Positions 52,513 to 62,374 of a DNA stretch of 64,000 nt are shown here, piece after piece. This stretch comes from Saprospiraceae bacterium. Lineage in GTDB: Bacteria > Bacteroidota > Bacteroidia > Chitinophagales > Saprospiraceae. The notes below the pieces were generated by a model. The model searched no databases, was not told the origin of the DNA, and saw nothing but the letters and a program-made list of their open reading frames with translations. Made by a program: the position numbers and the translations under genes. The stretch is from assembly GCA_020628645.1 (NCBI GenBank), contig JAHDES010000013.1, positions 1 through 64,000 on the forward strand, given 5' to 3'. Position 1 is the first letter of the stretch, and each line of letters opens with the position of its first letter.

Positions 52513-53691
52513 TTATTCTACATATAAAATTAATCCCTTTAAATAGGCACCCTCTGCATGAAAGAGATTTACAGGATGATCTGCTGGTTGACTTAAATGA
52601 CGTAATACTCTTACTTTACGTTTTGCCTCTATTGCTGCTGCTACTATTGTATCATAAAATAATTGACGATCCACTACTTGCGAACATGAAAAAGTAAATA
52701 ATATGCCTCCATGAGTTAATCTCTTCAATGCCAAAATATTCAGCCTTTTGTATGCCTGAATAGCATTGTGCCGTTTATTCTTACTTTTGGCAAAAGCTGG
52801 AGGATCAACTACAATGATTTCATACTTTTGAGTACTATCTTTTAAAAATTGCATTACATCTGCAGTATAAGAACGATGCTTATTTGCAAATTGTCCATTT
52901 AATGCTATATTTTTTTCTGTGAGCGACATGGCATTAGATGAAATATCTATAGAATGAACCATTTTTGCTCCTGCATTGAGGGCATAAACAGAAAACCCAC
53001 CCGAATAACAAAAAGCATTTAATACAGTTTGATCTAGGACAAAATCACTCAAAAATTGACGATTATCTCGCTGATCTAGAAAAAAACCTGTTTTCTGACC
53101 ATTGATCCAATCCACCTGAAAACGTAAATCATTTTCTAATACAATACCAGATTCATTAGAGCCATATAGATGTTCATCTTGGATATTATTAGCGAAATTA
53201 CGTGGCAAAGTATTTTCACTCTTTAAATAAATACTCTCTATTTCATCTTCAAAAATGGATTTAATTGCATTTGAAATTTTGAATCTGCTATGATACATTC
53301 CTATCGAATGGCATTGAACGACTGCCGTTCTATTATAAATATCTACTATTAAACCGGGTAACCCATCTCCTTCAGCATGTAATAATCTATAACAGTTTGT
53401 ATTATTGTTGTTGATTAGGCCTATTCGTAAACGATAATCATAGGCACTTTCTATTTTTTCTTTCCAAAAAGAAGCATTTATTGGTGTTTGCTGAAATGAA
53501 ATTATACGGACAGCAATACTTCCATCATGATAATGACCAATAGCAAGAAAATCATTATTAGCAGCATATACTTCTACTAATTCTCCATCTTGGGGTTTTC
53601 CTTCAATTTTATAGATTGCTCCAGAAAATATCCAAGGATGAAACCTACGTACGGCCTGATCTCTACGTTTTTTTAAAATGATTTTTATCAA
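52513..53691 (-). CDS. Class I SAM-dependent 23S rRNA methyltransferase, RlmI-like
   Basis: 392 aa. An N-terminal PUA-like domain (VRRFHPWIFSGAIYKIEG, FLAIGHYHDGSIAVRII) covers about residues 1-75. The methyltransferase part has GFFLDQRDNRQFL, VLNAFCYSGGFSVYALNAGAKMVHSIDIS with the SAM site at about 238-250, and the catalytic IVVDPPAFAKSKN. The final GGILFTFSCSQ strand also fits. RlmI makes m5C1962 in 23S rRNA. The gene is divergent from the giant secreted protein. Confidence 0.88.
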   Translation of the reverse strand: MIKIILKKRRDQAVRRFHPWIFSGAIYKIEGKPQDGELVEVYAANNDFLAIGHYHDGSIAVRIISFQQTPINASFWKEKIESAYDYRLRIGLINNNNTNCYRLLHAEGDGLPGLIVDIYNRTAVVQCHSIGMYHSRFKISNAIKSIFEDEIESIYLKSENTLPRNFANNIQDEHLYGSNESGIVLENDLRFQVDWINGQKTGFFLDQRDNRQFLSDFVLDQTVLNAFCYSGGFSVYALNAGAKMVHSIDISSNAMSLTEKNIALNGQFANKHRSYTADVMQFLKDSTQKYEIIVVDPPAFAKSKNKRHNAIQAYKRLNILALKRLTHGGILFTFSCSQVVDRQLFYDTIVAAAIEAKRKVRVLRHLSQPADHPVNLFHAEGAYLKGLILYVE

Positions 53692-54151
53692 GAATGTTAT
53701 TTTTAATTGTGACGATGGTTTTTTAATTGCTGCAAATAAAAGAAATCTATAGTAGAAATTTGTTCTATTCTTCTAAATTTTAGTGAGAGAAGTGAAATGT
53801 CACTCTTAATCTACAGTAAAATATAAACTCTAATAACATTTGTTCACTAGTATATTGAACTAAATTGTGTAATCTCAAAGTCCTTTAATGATGCCTCTAT
53901 ATCTAAGTAACATAACAAATAATTTGTGTCATTTTTTGAATCTCAAAGCATAGTTATGTTTTGATAGTATTTTAACAATGTCACAGGTTCTCTTTGTAAA
54001 AATCAGCTTAGGAACAATCTTTGGTACATATTTAAAAAAATACATGCGATATACTTAACATCATGTCACATGTTCCAAAACAATATACAGACAATCTTGC
54101 AATTTTCAGAAAACCAGTATTAGTCTATTTTATCATTAGATCAAAATAAGT
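53692..54151. other. Divergent intergenic gap, 460 bp
   Basis: AT-rich region between divergent genes, so it must hold both promoters. I found no full TAnnTTTG box. Two copies of GTCACAGGTTC/GTCACATGTTC lie near 53980 and 54065 and could be a weak regulatory repeat. No gene is seen. Confidence 0.35.
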
Positions 54152-57100
54152 ATGTACAAGACGCAATTTCTACTAATTGTAAGTTTATTAATCGTAGTAA
54201 CCACAGTTGTACAAGCAAATGAAACAACTGCTACTATCCCAAAAAGTAGTAATGACGCTTACACAATTACCCATCTTTGGAAGCGAATATGGCTATCTTT
54301 TATTCCTACTAAGGAAGATTTATTGGTAAAAAAAGAACTTAAAAAAGCAACACAAGCACAACAGATTTCACAAATCATTGATGGATTTAAAGATAAAACA
54401 TCAGTCACAAGTCAGCAAAAAGTGGCAAATTCTGCTACTTTTTTTCGCCGTTTAGAAGTCACAGAATGTTTCCGAACAGCCACCTGTGAAGCTGATGCAG
54501 AACAACTCGATAATGGTAATAATTTAGTGATCTGTGGAGCGAATAATCTTTCTGATTTAGAAATGGGCTCACTCGGTATAACGGATAATAATGTAGGACT
54601 CAATTTTGCTGGTTGGAATATTCCGCAAGGTGCTACGATCATCTCTGCACGTATACAATTCACGGCTGAACGAACAATACGAGGGCCTGCCAATTTCCTA
54701 ATTCGTGGAGTCGATCGCGATAATCCATCTGACTATAGTGTTGGAGATGATGTAATAACTCGTCCCTTAACAGGTACTTCGGTCAATTGGCAACCTGCCG
54801 ATTGGACGGCAGGAAGTGCTAATGTAGCACAGTTAACTCCTGATTTAAAAGATATTATTCAAGAAATTGTCAATCGACCTACTTATGCCTTAGGAAATAA
54901 TATCGGTATACAGATTGCTGGATCTGGAACTCGATCTGCAATATCTTATGATATTAATCCGGCACAAGCACCTCAATTGTGTATTACCTACGATGTACCT
55001 GATCCTTCTGATCCACCTGAGCCGATTCAATGTGATGGTTGCTCGGAGATTAATGTTTCTTCTTTACAAGGCGTACCTAATTTTCCTCAGGTTGACATCC
55101 TAAATGTATGTAGTACGCCTGATACGGTATCTCTTTTAATGTACAATGCAGGAGAATGTCCAGTCACCAATATGCAAATCACAGTGGAATTTGATAATGG
55201 ACTAGCCTATGGAGGTTTTGTAGAAAGTCATAATCCAGATCAAACTATAACAGAGTTTAATGTATCCGATGGTAGTCGTCCTGTTTTTTTAGTAGAACAA
55301 CTAGATACAGGGAAAGTAGTCATTGTCAATTTTGGGATGACTGGAGACTGTAGCTTGAATTTAGAAAATGATGAGCCACTCAATTTTGATGTCAATATTG
55401 ATTTCTTTTCGAATACCTCTTCCAATGGTGTCCTAAAATGTAATGTGATGGAAGAAGGTATTGGGGAGTTCAATTCTGGGATTAAAGTACCTGTTGTAAA
55501 TATATTATCCATTACACCAGAATCGGTTGATTTAGCAAATTTCACCGATGAGTTTTGTCAGCAACTGGAGATTTCGCAAGACGGTATTGAAGCCACCTTG
55601 GATCATGTGAGTATGACGGTGGAGAATTTAGATTTAGGAGGCACCGTTTCCTTAAGTTCTATTCGAGTAAATGGAAATGTTGTCCCAGGAAGTTGGTGGA
55701 GTTATGATGCAGGTACGCAGATATTGAGTTTGCGGATTCGTCAAAATTTCTTCAATCAAAATACAGGAGGCAATTCAAATAATTTCTTTGAAGAGAATGA
55801 GCGTTTAACCGTCGATTTCTGTTATCGGGCGAGTGGCTGTGTTGATCCTACTCAATTTTTGACCTATAGTGCCTTTTATGGTTGTAATAATGATATTTGT
55901 TTTGATATTTCATCGAAACAAGGAACATTGGATTCCCAAGCGGATTTTTCTGCAAATGTAAATGCGAGTGCTAGTTTTAACCAAGCTGGACAAATTTGTG
56001 GAAATGATCTTCTATTTGATGTTTCCATAAGTGCAAGTAATACACATCCATTAGAAGGTTTATGGAAAGATTTAATTATTAAATTTAATGCCTGTAATAC
56101 ACCTTTTTCAGAGGTGACGGCTATTGCTTTAAATGGTACACCTTTACCTTCCAATGTTTGGTCGGAAAATAGTGGATCGATTACAATAAATACAACAGCC
56201 AATACCACACCGATTGGCAACTTAGTGGATCAAGATGGGGATGGACGTTATGATGATTTGATGGGAGGTACTTCTTTGACCTTTAATATGACGATGGAGC
56301 TGAATTGTGCCGAAGACCCTTCTTGTGGTTCATCTCAATGTTCCATAGAACAAGTTGAAGTAAATGGAGTACGGGACTGTGGACAAACCTTCCAAGAGTT
56401 CGCTTCCTTAGGAGCGCCTGTAACCTATGGCTATGGAGAAACCAGTTTTATGACGTATGATACAATTGAGTATTCAAATGGACAACATTATTATGAAAAT
56501 TGGTATACGACTGTTCCTTGTGATGAATGGGGCCCAGCACCAAATGGGTTTAAACTAGAATATACCTATGGTACAAATAATGTGGCTGCATGTACGAACT
56601 CTAATATTGTGGCTAAAGTACGATTGTCAGATAATAATAATTGGCATATGTGGCGAGATATTCGTTATGAGGCCAATTCGACTACCTATAATGGGACACC
56701 TATTGGAGGAATTGTTTTTGATTATATCTTAGATGATCATGGCGATACTACAGCTATCGAATTTGTTATTCCTGCAGGCGACCCCAATGCAGTCAATCAT
56801 GAATATTACTTTAATATTGAAACTTCAGGAGATTGTCGCTCTGATCGTCACCTTTATGTAGAATGGGAAATAGTAGAACAATGTCCTGATTGTACAGGCA
56901 GTGATTGTGAGGTATTACGTTCTTGTCATAGCACCTTATCACGTATTCGTTGGAATGGAACGAATTGTATTTGTGATTGCGATTTTCAATCAATTACAAG
57001 AGCAGAACGCTCTACTTTTGGCTATACGGATTGTGGTTTAACCACAGCAATCAATCCTGCTAGTGTTCCTGCTGCTGATTTAAATCGTTTTATGCCGGGG

Positions 57101-60100
57101 GATGTGATGAAAGTAACAATGACGACAGAAATCTTAAATGTCAATGCCTTACGAGAAGGAAGTGAGCGATGGAGATGGCGTATTTTAGGGCCACATATTA
57201 ATGCGCCTAGTGCGTGGGACAATGGAAATGCAGTGTTTGAAAATATCTATTTCGAAAAAGCAGGAACAGGCGTACGTCAACCCCTTATTCCGACCTGTAT
57301 CTTAGATGAATATCCAGCTAATCAACAACTCCATCATGATAACCCTAATGGTCGCAACTTTTCTATCGACCTAAGAAATGTAGGGGTAACACATACAGCA
57401 CCTGTTAATAATATTGCTTGTCAAGATTTTTCTAATGCGACGAATCCTAATTATCCTTTTGATCAATCAGCTCCAAATGGAATGCGTTATTCTGATAATT
57501 CGACAGGCTGGGGGGCCTATCAAACCTGGACGGGAGCAAGATATTTTGGACATAATGATGGTTATGATTGGGAAGATGATGATATATATATACGGATGTA
57601 TTTTGGAAATAATTTGGCTTGTGATGGAGCTACCGTTAATGAAGATGCAGATGCTTGTGCCAATGCGCTGGTAGATGCTTTTAATATGGAAAATGGCGAT
57701 TCCTTTCACGTTGTGGTACATGTCCCTATCGTCGCTAATGGTTTTCATAAATTAGATAGTACGGATTATAATAATCAGAATGTCAATGGAACTTTTAATA
57801 CCTATGATCAAAGAACAACCAATTGTAATGCTGTTGAACATGTTGGAACGTCCTGTCAAACCGATAGCTATTATGACTTTCATATTCCTGAAGTGGGGCA
57901 TACGACTGAAGTAACCTTAAATGATTGTACCGTTGAAGTAGAACATACGATATACCTTACCGACACCCTACCAGAAGTCACAGCAGGTCAAACGCCTTGG
58001 TACGAAAATGAATACCGTCCAGCCATGGGGGTCGAATGGATTGAACCTTTCTTCCCGACCAATTTAGTTTATGATGGTAATATGGTCATCGAAGATATGA
58101 ATGGCGTACAAACGCCTATTTCCAATCAATGGATAGATGAAGAATATGGAAATCTACATTGTGAACCTGATGGTTTTGGAGGGGTTTGTTGTGTAGCCGC
58201 AGATCAGTCTGATTATGCTCGCTTACGGATTGTCGACCAAGCTTATATAGATGGAAAAGCGAATACCTGTTATATGTATGATGCGTATAACAAACCATTG
58301 ATTAATCGTCATTTAGATCCGTTTCCGCTACTCGCTCAAAGTGGTGCAGGACGTTGTGAATTTAAAATAAAATATACCTTAACAGCACTTTGTCCAGAAG
58401 ACATACAATCCTCTGATTTTGGATTGAATGGACAGTTTTCACATGTTTATCTACCTGATTTTCTAGCTCATCATCGTTTAGCGAATAATTTGGCTGATCC
58501 AAATTCAGGAGTTGGGGAATATTTAGGTTTGCCTTTTGATCGAGTACATACGGACGGTACACCCTTTAGTTTTTTAGCTTGGGATGATAGTGAACACGGT
58601 TCTATTCCATATTGGCCATTTAGTATTCATCCAGATAAGTTTGCTAATCACTCTAGTCGTTTTGTAACGAGTGAAATCACCACACCTGATAATTTTAATG
58701 ATTTATCGAATGGTTTCCCTCCTTTGATGGCAAGTGTAGATCGCTTATTGATTGCTGATGCAGCTGGTGCGAATGAGACGGTGACCTATGAGCTGTGTGC
58801 AGGTAATAGCGCTGGTATGACGCATGATTATGTTTCGGCGACGATCCAAGTACCGCTTAGTGTAGAATTGATTGATATTCAAAGTTTAAGTGGTACAGGA
58901 AATACTTATACCTTAGTCCAAACTACTGCTACTCACAATGAGTATGTAATCGAGATGCGTGATTTGGCTCCTGGGGCTTGTGATCAAATTAATATCATAA
59001 CAGAGTTGACCTTCTGTCCTACAGGAACAGGAGCAGATACCCGCATTAATATCAAAGCTAATAGTGGATGTGTGCCTGTGGCTAAATCATCTCAATTGCT
59101 GGCTGGTCTAGAAGTATGTAATGCAGTAGAAATGGCTTATGAATACATCCGAGAAGAAGCCGATATACAAGTAGAATGGGATCCGAATCCAGCTGGAGAA
59201 TATGGTCTTTGTGATCGCATCTTAGTAGGTACACGAATCAAAAATGTAAAGCCTGCTGTATTGACAGATATTGATACGCGATGGTGGTTCCCAGGAGGTT
59301 TAGAATTTGTACCGAATACTTGGCAAGTTTGTTATCCTGGCGGGCCAGGCAATGTCGGTCCTTGTGTATCTATTCCTGATCCTACGATGAACGCGTCAGA
59401 AAATTCTGCCTTTGGCGAATATTTTGAATATGTCGATGATGCGATCTGGAGTGCTTACATTGCATCTAATGGTTTGAAAGGGGTAACTTCTTCCTTAGAT
59501 AGTAATAAAGTGGCTTTCCGTTTTGAAGTAGAAACGCTTTGTGATGAATTTATTTCTGGAACGAGTATTTGGTTTCAAGCAGATGCAGCCGATCCATGTG
59601 AAGGTAGAGTAGAGTCGATGCAAGTACAATCTAATCCAGTGGTTATTGAAAATGCGAATCCACTTGACTTTGCACAGTTTTATGTTTTTCCAGAACCCAC
59701 CAATGTATATTGTGGAGTAGAAACGACAGTGGATTTGACCTTTTTGAATATTAGTCCACTAGGATTTACGGAAAACTCTACCGCTTGTATTGAGTTACAG
59801 GGTGATGTATTTGATTATACTCCTGGAAGTCTAGTATGGGTTACCCCCATTCATACTCCTACTATAGAAGAGACAATTAGTGGAGCTGTAACTCGCATCT
59901 GTATGGATGTCCCTGATGGAATAGGGCCTAATGAAGTCTTTAAGTTAGAATTGACCTTTACGGTGCCAGATGATGCACCTTGTGGCGACCAAAGTATGAA
60001 TGTACAAGTCTTCACGGTGGTAGAAGATCAAGTATGTTCTGATCCACCGAGTAATTGCGATGTGAATGTAACCAATTCGGTAAATCCAATTGTTGATATT

Positions 60101-61780
60101 GAATTTAATCCCCCTTTACCCGTAAGCCGAGATGATTTATTTGTACGATGTACAGATGCTAGTGGTATGGTCGATTTATGCTATACGGTAGAAGTAGGTA
60201 ATATTAATGATGTGATGTATGCTGATAATTTTACGATTAGCTTAATTCGAGATATTGATGCCAATGCTAGTTTAGATAATTATGATCCAATCTTGGTATC
60301 AGAAACAGTTCCCGTTGTTGTACCGCCAGGAGAGAATCGCATCTTAGAAAATTGTTTTACAATAAATGCTACAGATGCCTGTCCTGTATTTTTACAAATT
60401 GAACAGAATTCGCCCTGTGTTTGTGAGATTGTAACGAGCTATCATCCTGCTATTGAACCTGAACCATTTGCTGCTTTAAATGACCAAGTAAATTTATGTC
60501 CAAACTCAACGATGAGTTTTGAAGCCTGTGATGATTGGACGTATAGTGTATCACCATCGGCGGGAGGTTCCTTTTATGATGATGGCATGGGTAATATGGT
60601 CTTTACATTAGCATCGGGTTATGGCTTGGATAGTCCAGTGAAGATTCAGGCAACTTCAGCGATAGGGGGTTGTGATCCAGAAACTTTTGAGAAAAAAATC
60701 TATAGTCTTTCTGCTTTTGATTTAGGTCCTTATACCGCAACAGAAGTTTGTGAAACAGATTGTCAACAATTGGATTTAAATATCTTAGCGCAATATCGAG
60801 ATAATGTAAGTGTGAGTTGGTCACCGACAACATTTTTAGATGATCCTACTTCCCAAACACCAACGATCTGTCAACCCACAAGTGATATTATCTATACCGT
60901 TACAGTCACCTTCTCAGAAGATGGACAGACTTGTGATTTTGTGGAAAATTTTCCAATAGATATGATCGAGCAACCAATAGAAGATGTCATTCCTAATGGT
61001 AAATTATGTAGCGTTGCTGATGCTACCTTCACCGCTCCTGCAGGTTATGATACCTATGAGTGGTTGTATCTAAATGATGACGGTACAGAAAGTTTTGTAG
61101 CGGCGGGAGCATCTAATGAATTATATACAGAGACCGTCGGGTTTTATTATGTATTGTATTACAATGCGACGGATGTATGTAAGACAAGATCTACTACTTT
61201 TGAGATGGAGTATTGTATAGATTATGGAGATTTACCAGATGATGGCGTAGGCACGGGGCATTTAAATTATGAGACGGACACCTTGAACAATGGCCCTGCC
61301 CATGACGTAGAAGAAGGTTTCTATCTAGGTTCAAGAGTAGATGATGAATATAATGGTCAGCCTGATGGGACAGCTACAGGAGATGGATTAGATGAAGATG
61401 GAATTATATTCCCTGCGAATGTTCATTGGACACAAGGTAGCCACGTACGAATTCCGTTTAGTGTAAATAACCCAAGTGGACAGCAAGCGGAGTTAGAAAT
61501 CTGGATTGATTGGAATGGCGATGGCGATTTTGATGATCCTGATGAATGGGTAGTTGATATATCGGATAATGGCTTTGGTGATTTTGGTCGAAATGGTTAT
61601 TTGACGATTTATGTACCAGAGAGTTTAGCGCCAGATACCGAGATTGGATTTAGAGCTAGATTGAGTCACACCAACAATATGACTCCAAATGGACGAGTGA
61701 ATACAGGGGAAGTAGAAGATTATCTGCTTCGTATAGATTGTGATAATGTTTGTTTGCCTGTAATAAGTTCACAAAACTAG
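54152..61780 (+). CDS. Giant secreted multidomain protein with C-terminal GEVED domain
   Basis: 2542 aa. The signal peptide ends near VVQA (residue 22). Residues 30-95 are helical (THLWKRIWLSFIPTKEDLL). Residues 95-285 resemble a DNRLRE/carbohydrate-binding jelly roll (WNIPQGATIISARIQFTAE, RGVDRDNPSDYSV, LTPDLKDIIQEIVNRPTY). A long chain of beta-sandwich domains follows, rich in Cys pairs and Asp/Asn (e.g. DQDGDGRYDDLMGG), with DUF11-like segments. The end is DYGDLPDDGVGTGH...WIDWNGDGDFDDPDEWV...NTGEVEDYLLRI, a GEVED domain. No T9SS sorting domain is visible at the C-terminus, unusual for this class. It is probably a cell-surface adhesin or matrix protein. A close paralogue follows. Confidence 0.8.
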   Translation: MYKTQFLLIVSLLIVVTTVVQANETTATIPKSSNDAYTITHLWKRIWLSFIPTKEDLLVKKELKKATQAQQISQIIDGFKDKTSVTSQQKVANSATFFRRLEVTECFRTATCEADAEQLDNGNNLVICGANNLSDLEMGSLGITDNNVGLNFAGWNIPQGATIISARIQFTAERTIRGPANFLIRGVDRDNPSDYSVGDDVITRPLTGTSVNWQPADWTAGSANVAQLTPDLKDIIQEIVNRPTYALGNNIGIQIAGSGTRSAISYDINPAQAPQLCITYDVPDPSDPPEPIQCDGCSEINVSSLQGVPNFPQVDILNVCSTPDTVSLLMYNAGECPVTNMQITVEFDNGLAYGGFVESHNPDQTITEFNVSDGSRPVFLVEQLDTGKVVIVNFGMTGDCSLNLENDEPLNFDVNIDFFSNTSSNGVLKCNVMEEGIGEFNSGIKVPVVNILSITPESVDLANFTDEFCQQLEISQDGIEATLDHVSMTVENLDLGGTVSLSSIRVNGNVVPGSWWSYDAGTQILSLRIRQNFFNQNTGGNSNNFFEENERLTVDFCYRASGCVDPTQFLTYSAFYGCNNDICFDISSKQGTLDSQADFSANVNASASFNQAGQICGNDLLFDVSISASNTHPLEGLWKDLIIKFNACNTPFSEVTAIALNGTPLPSNVWSENSGSITINTTANTTPIGNLVDQDGDGRYDDLMGGTSLTFNMTMELNCAEDPSCGSSQCSIEQVEVNGVRDCGQTFQEFASLGAPVTYGYGETSFMTYDTIEYSNGQHYYENWYTTVPCDEWGPAPNGFKLEYTYGTNNVAACTNSNIVAKVRLSDNNNWHMWRDIRYEANSTTYNGTPIGGIVFDYILDDHGDTTAIEFVIPAGDPNAVNHEYYFNIETSGDCRSDRHLYVEWEIVEQCPDCTGSDCEVLRSCHSTLSRIRWNGTNCICDCDFQSITRAERSTFGYTDCGLTTAINPASVPAADLNRFMPGDVMKVTMTTEILNVNALREGSERWRWRILGPHINAPSAWDNGNAVFENIYFEKAGTGVRQPLIPTCILDEYPANQQLHHDNPNGRNFSIDLRNVGVTHTAPVNNIACQDFSNATNPNYPFDQSAPNGMRYSDNSTGWGAYQTWTGARYFGHNDGYDWEDDDIYIRMYFGNNLACDGATVNEDADACANALVDAFNMENGDSFHVVVHVPIVANGFHKLDSTDYNNQNVNGTFNTYDQRTTNCNAVEHVGTSCQTDSYYDFHIPEVGHTTEVTLNDCTVEVEHTIYLTDTLPEVTAGQTPWYENEYRPAMGVEWIEPFFPTNLVYDGNMVIEDMNGVQTPISNQWIDEEYGNLHCEPDGFGGVCCVAADQSDYARLRIVDQAYIDGKANTCYMYDAYNKPLINRHLDPFPLLAQSGAGRCEFKIKYTLTALCPEDIQSSDFGLNGQFSHVYLPDFLAHHRLANNLADPNSGVGEYLGLPFDRVHTDGTPFSFLAWDDSEHGSIPYWPFSIHPDKFANHSSRFVTSEITTPDNFNDLSNGFPPLMASVDRLLIADAAGANETVTYELCAGNSAGMTHDYVSATIQVPLSVELIDIQSLSGTGNTYTLVQTTATHNEYVIEMRDLAPGACDQINIITELTFCPTGTGADTRINIKANSGCVPVAKSSQLLAGLEVCNAVEMAYEYIREEADIQVEWDPNPAGEYGLCDRILVGTRIKNVKPAVLTDIDTRWWFPGGLEFVPNTWQVCYPGGPGNVGPCVSIPDPTMNASENSAFGEYFEYVDDAIWSAYIASNGLKGVTSSLDSNKVAFRFEVETLCDEFISGTSIWFQADAADPCEGRVESMQVQSNPVVIENANPLDFAQFYVFPEPTNVYCGVETTVDLTFLNISPLGFTENSTACIELQGDVFDYTPGSLVWVTPIHTPTIEETISGAVTRICMDVPDGIGPNEVFKLELTFTVPDDAPCGDQSMNVQVFTVVEDQVCSDPPSNCDVNVTNSVNPIVDIEFNPPLPVSRDDLFVRCTDASGMVDLCYTVEVGNINDVMYADNFTISLIRDIDANASLDNYDPILVSETVPVVVPPGENRILENCFTINATDACPVFLQIEQNSPCVCEIVTSYHPAIEPEPFAALNDQVNLCPNSTMSFEACDDWTYSVSPSAGGSFYDDGMGNMVFTLASGYGLDSPVKIQATSAIGGCDPETFEKKIYSLSAFDLGPYTATEVCETDCQQLDLNILAQYRDNVSVSWSPTTFLDDPTSQTPTICQPTSDIIYTVTVTFSEDGQTCDFVENFPIDMIEQPIEDVIPNGKLCSVADATFTAPAGYDTYEWLYLNDDGTESFVAAGASNELYTETVGFYYVLYYNATDVCKTRSTTFEMEYCIDYGDLPDDGVGTGHLNYETDTLNNGPAHDVEEGFYLGSRVDDEYNGQPDGTATGDGLDEDGIIFPANVHWTQGSHVRIPFSVNNPSGQQAELEIWIDWNGDGDFDDPDEWVVDISDNGFGDFGRNGYLTIYVPESLAPDTEIGFRARLSHTNNMTPNGRVNTGEVEDYLLRIDCDNVCLPVISSQN

Positions 61781-61807
61781 ATTTTAAAAACCAAAAACTT
61801 TTTCATA

Positions 61808-61989
61808 CAAACCCTCATTCGATATAAGTAACCTAACTTATTTGCTTGTCGTATAACTGCATTCATCATAAAAAGAATAAATAACTGACTGTAAGAAAGT
61901 TATGCACGATTTTTTGATGAATTTTAAAAGCAGTTATTGACCAAATAATTAGGTGAACCTACTTATTATCGAATGGGGGTTGTTTTTTT
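61808..61989 (+). terminator. Terminator of the giant protein gene, split by a 139-bp repeat
   Basis: Left arm AACCCTCATTCGATA (61810-61824) pairs over 15 bp, with one G-U, to right arm TATCGAATGGGGGTT (61967-61981), followed by G and seven T. The loop is filled by the 139-bp repeat at 61826-61964. Without the repeat only 3 loop bases would remain, so it would be a strong standard terminator. Confidence 0.75.
61826..61964. repeat. 139-bp long-hairpin repeat, copy 2
   Basis: It is the same length and orientation as 18347-18485, with only scattered base differences (for example GTATAACTGC for GAATAACTGC). It is itself one long hairpin. It sits in the loop of an intrinsic terminator. The flanking bases T and AT may hide a 1- to 2-bp target duplication. 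Confidence 0.85.
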
Positions 61990-62014
61990 AATAAAGGATA
62001 AACATCATCAAATA

Positions 62015-62050
62015 ATACGAAATTGAATAAGTGATTTCGTAAATCACACC
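62015..62050. repeat. 36-bp dispersed hairpin repeat, copy B
   Basis: It matches 2583-2618 at 35 of 36 bases. GTGATTT-CGT-AAATCAC is a perfect 7-bp hairpin; TACGAAAT can alternatively pair with ATTTCGTA, so two mutually exclusive folds exist. It lies between the two giant paralogues. Confidence 0.7.
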
Positions 62051-62374
62051 AAAAAGGTATAAGTATACTTTTTTATTCTAGTATTTTTTATACAAACGAT
62101 CTTTCTAATAGTTATGAGGAATAAAAAACGTGTCTACTTCACTAATAAAGTATTAACAAAACAATGTATTTACTGAAATTGTGTAGTCACATTTTATGCA
62201 TATTATTGATTAACTAGGCTAAGAATATATTGATATTGCTCCATATATCTCCCCACTTTAATTATTTCCCCTCTAGTAATATTACATATAATATGTTGTT
62301 GAGCATCCATCTTACAATCTAATCTAGCCTAAGACAATACAAATTTTGGATTTTTTTACTTCAATAAGCATGAT

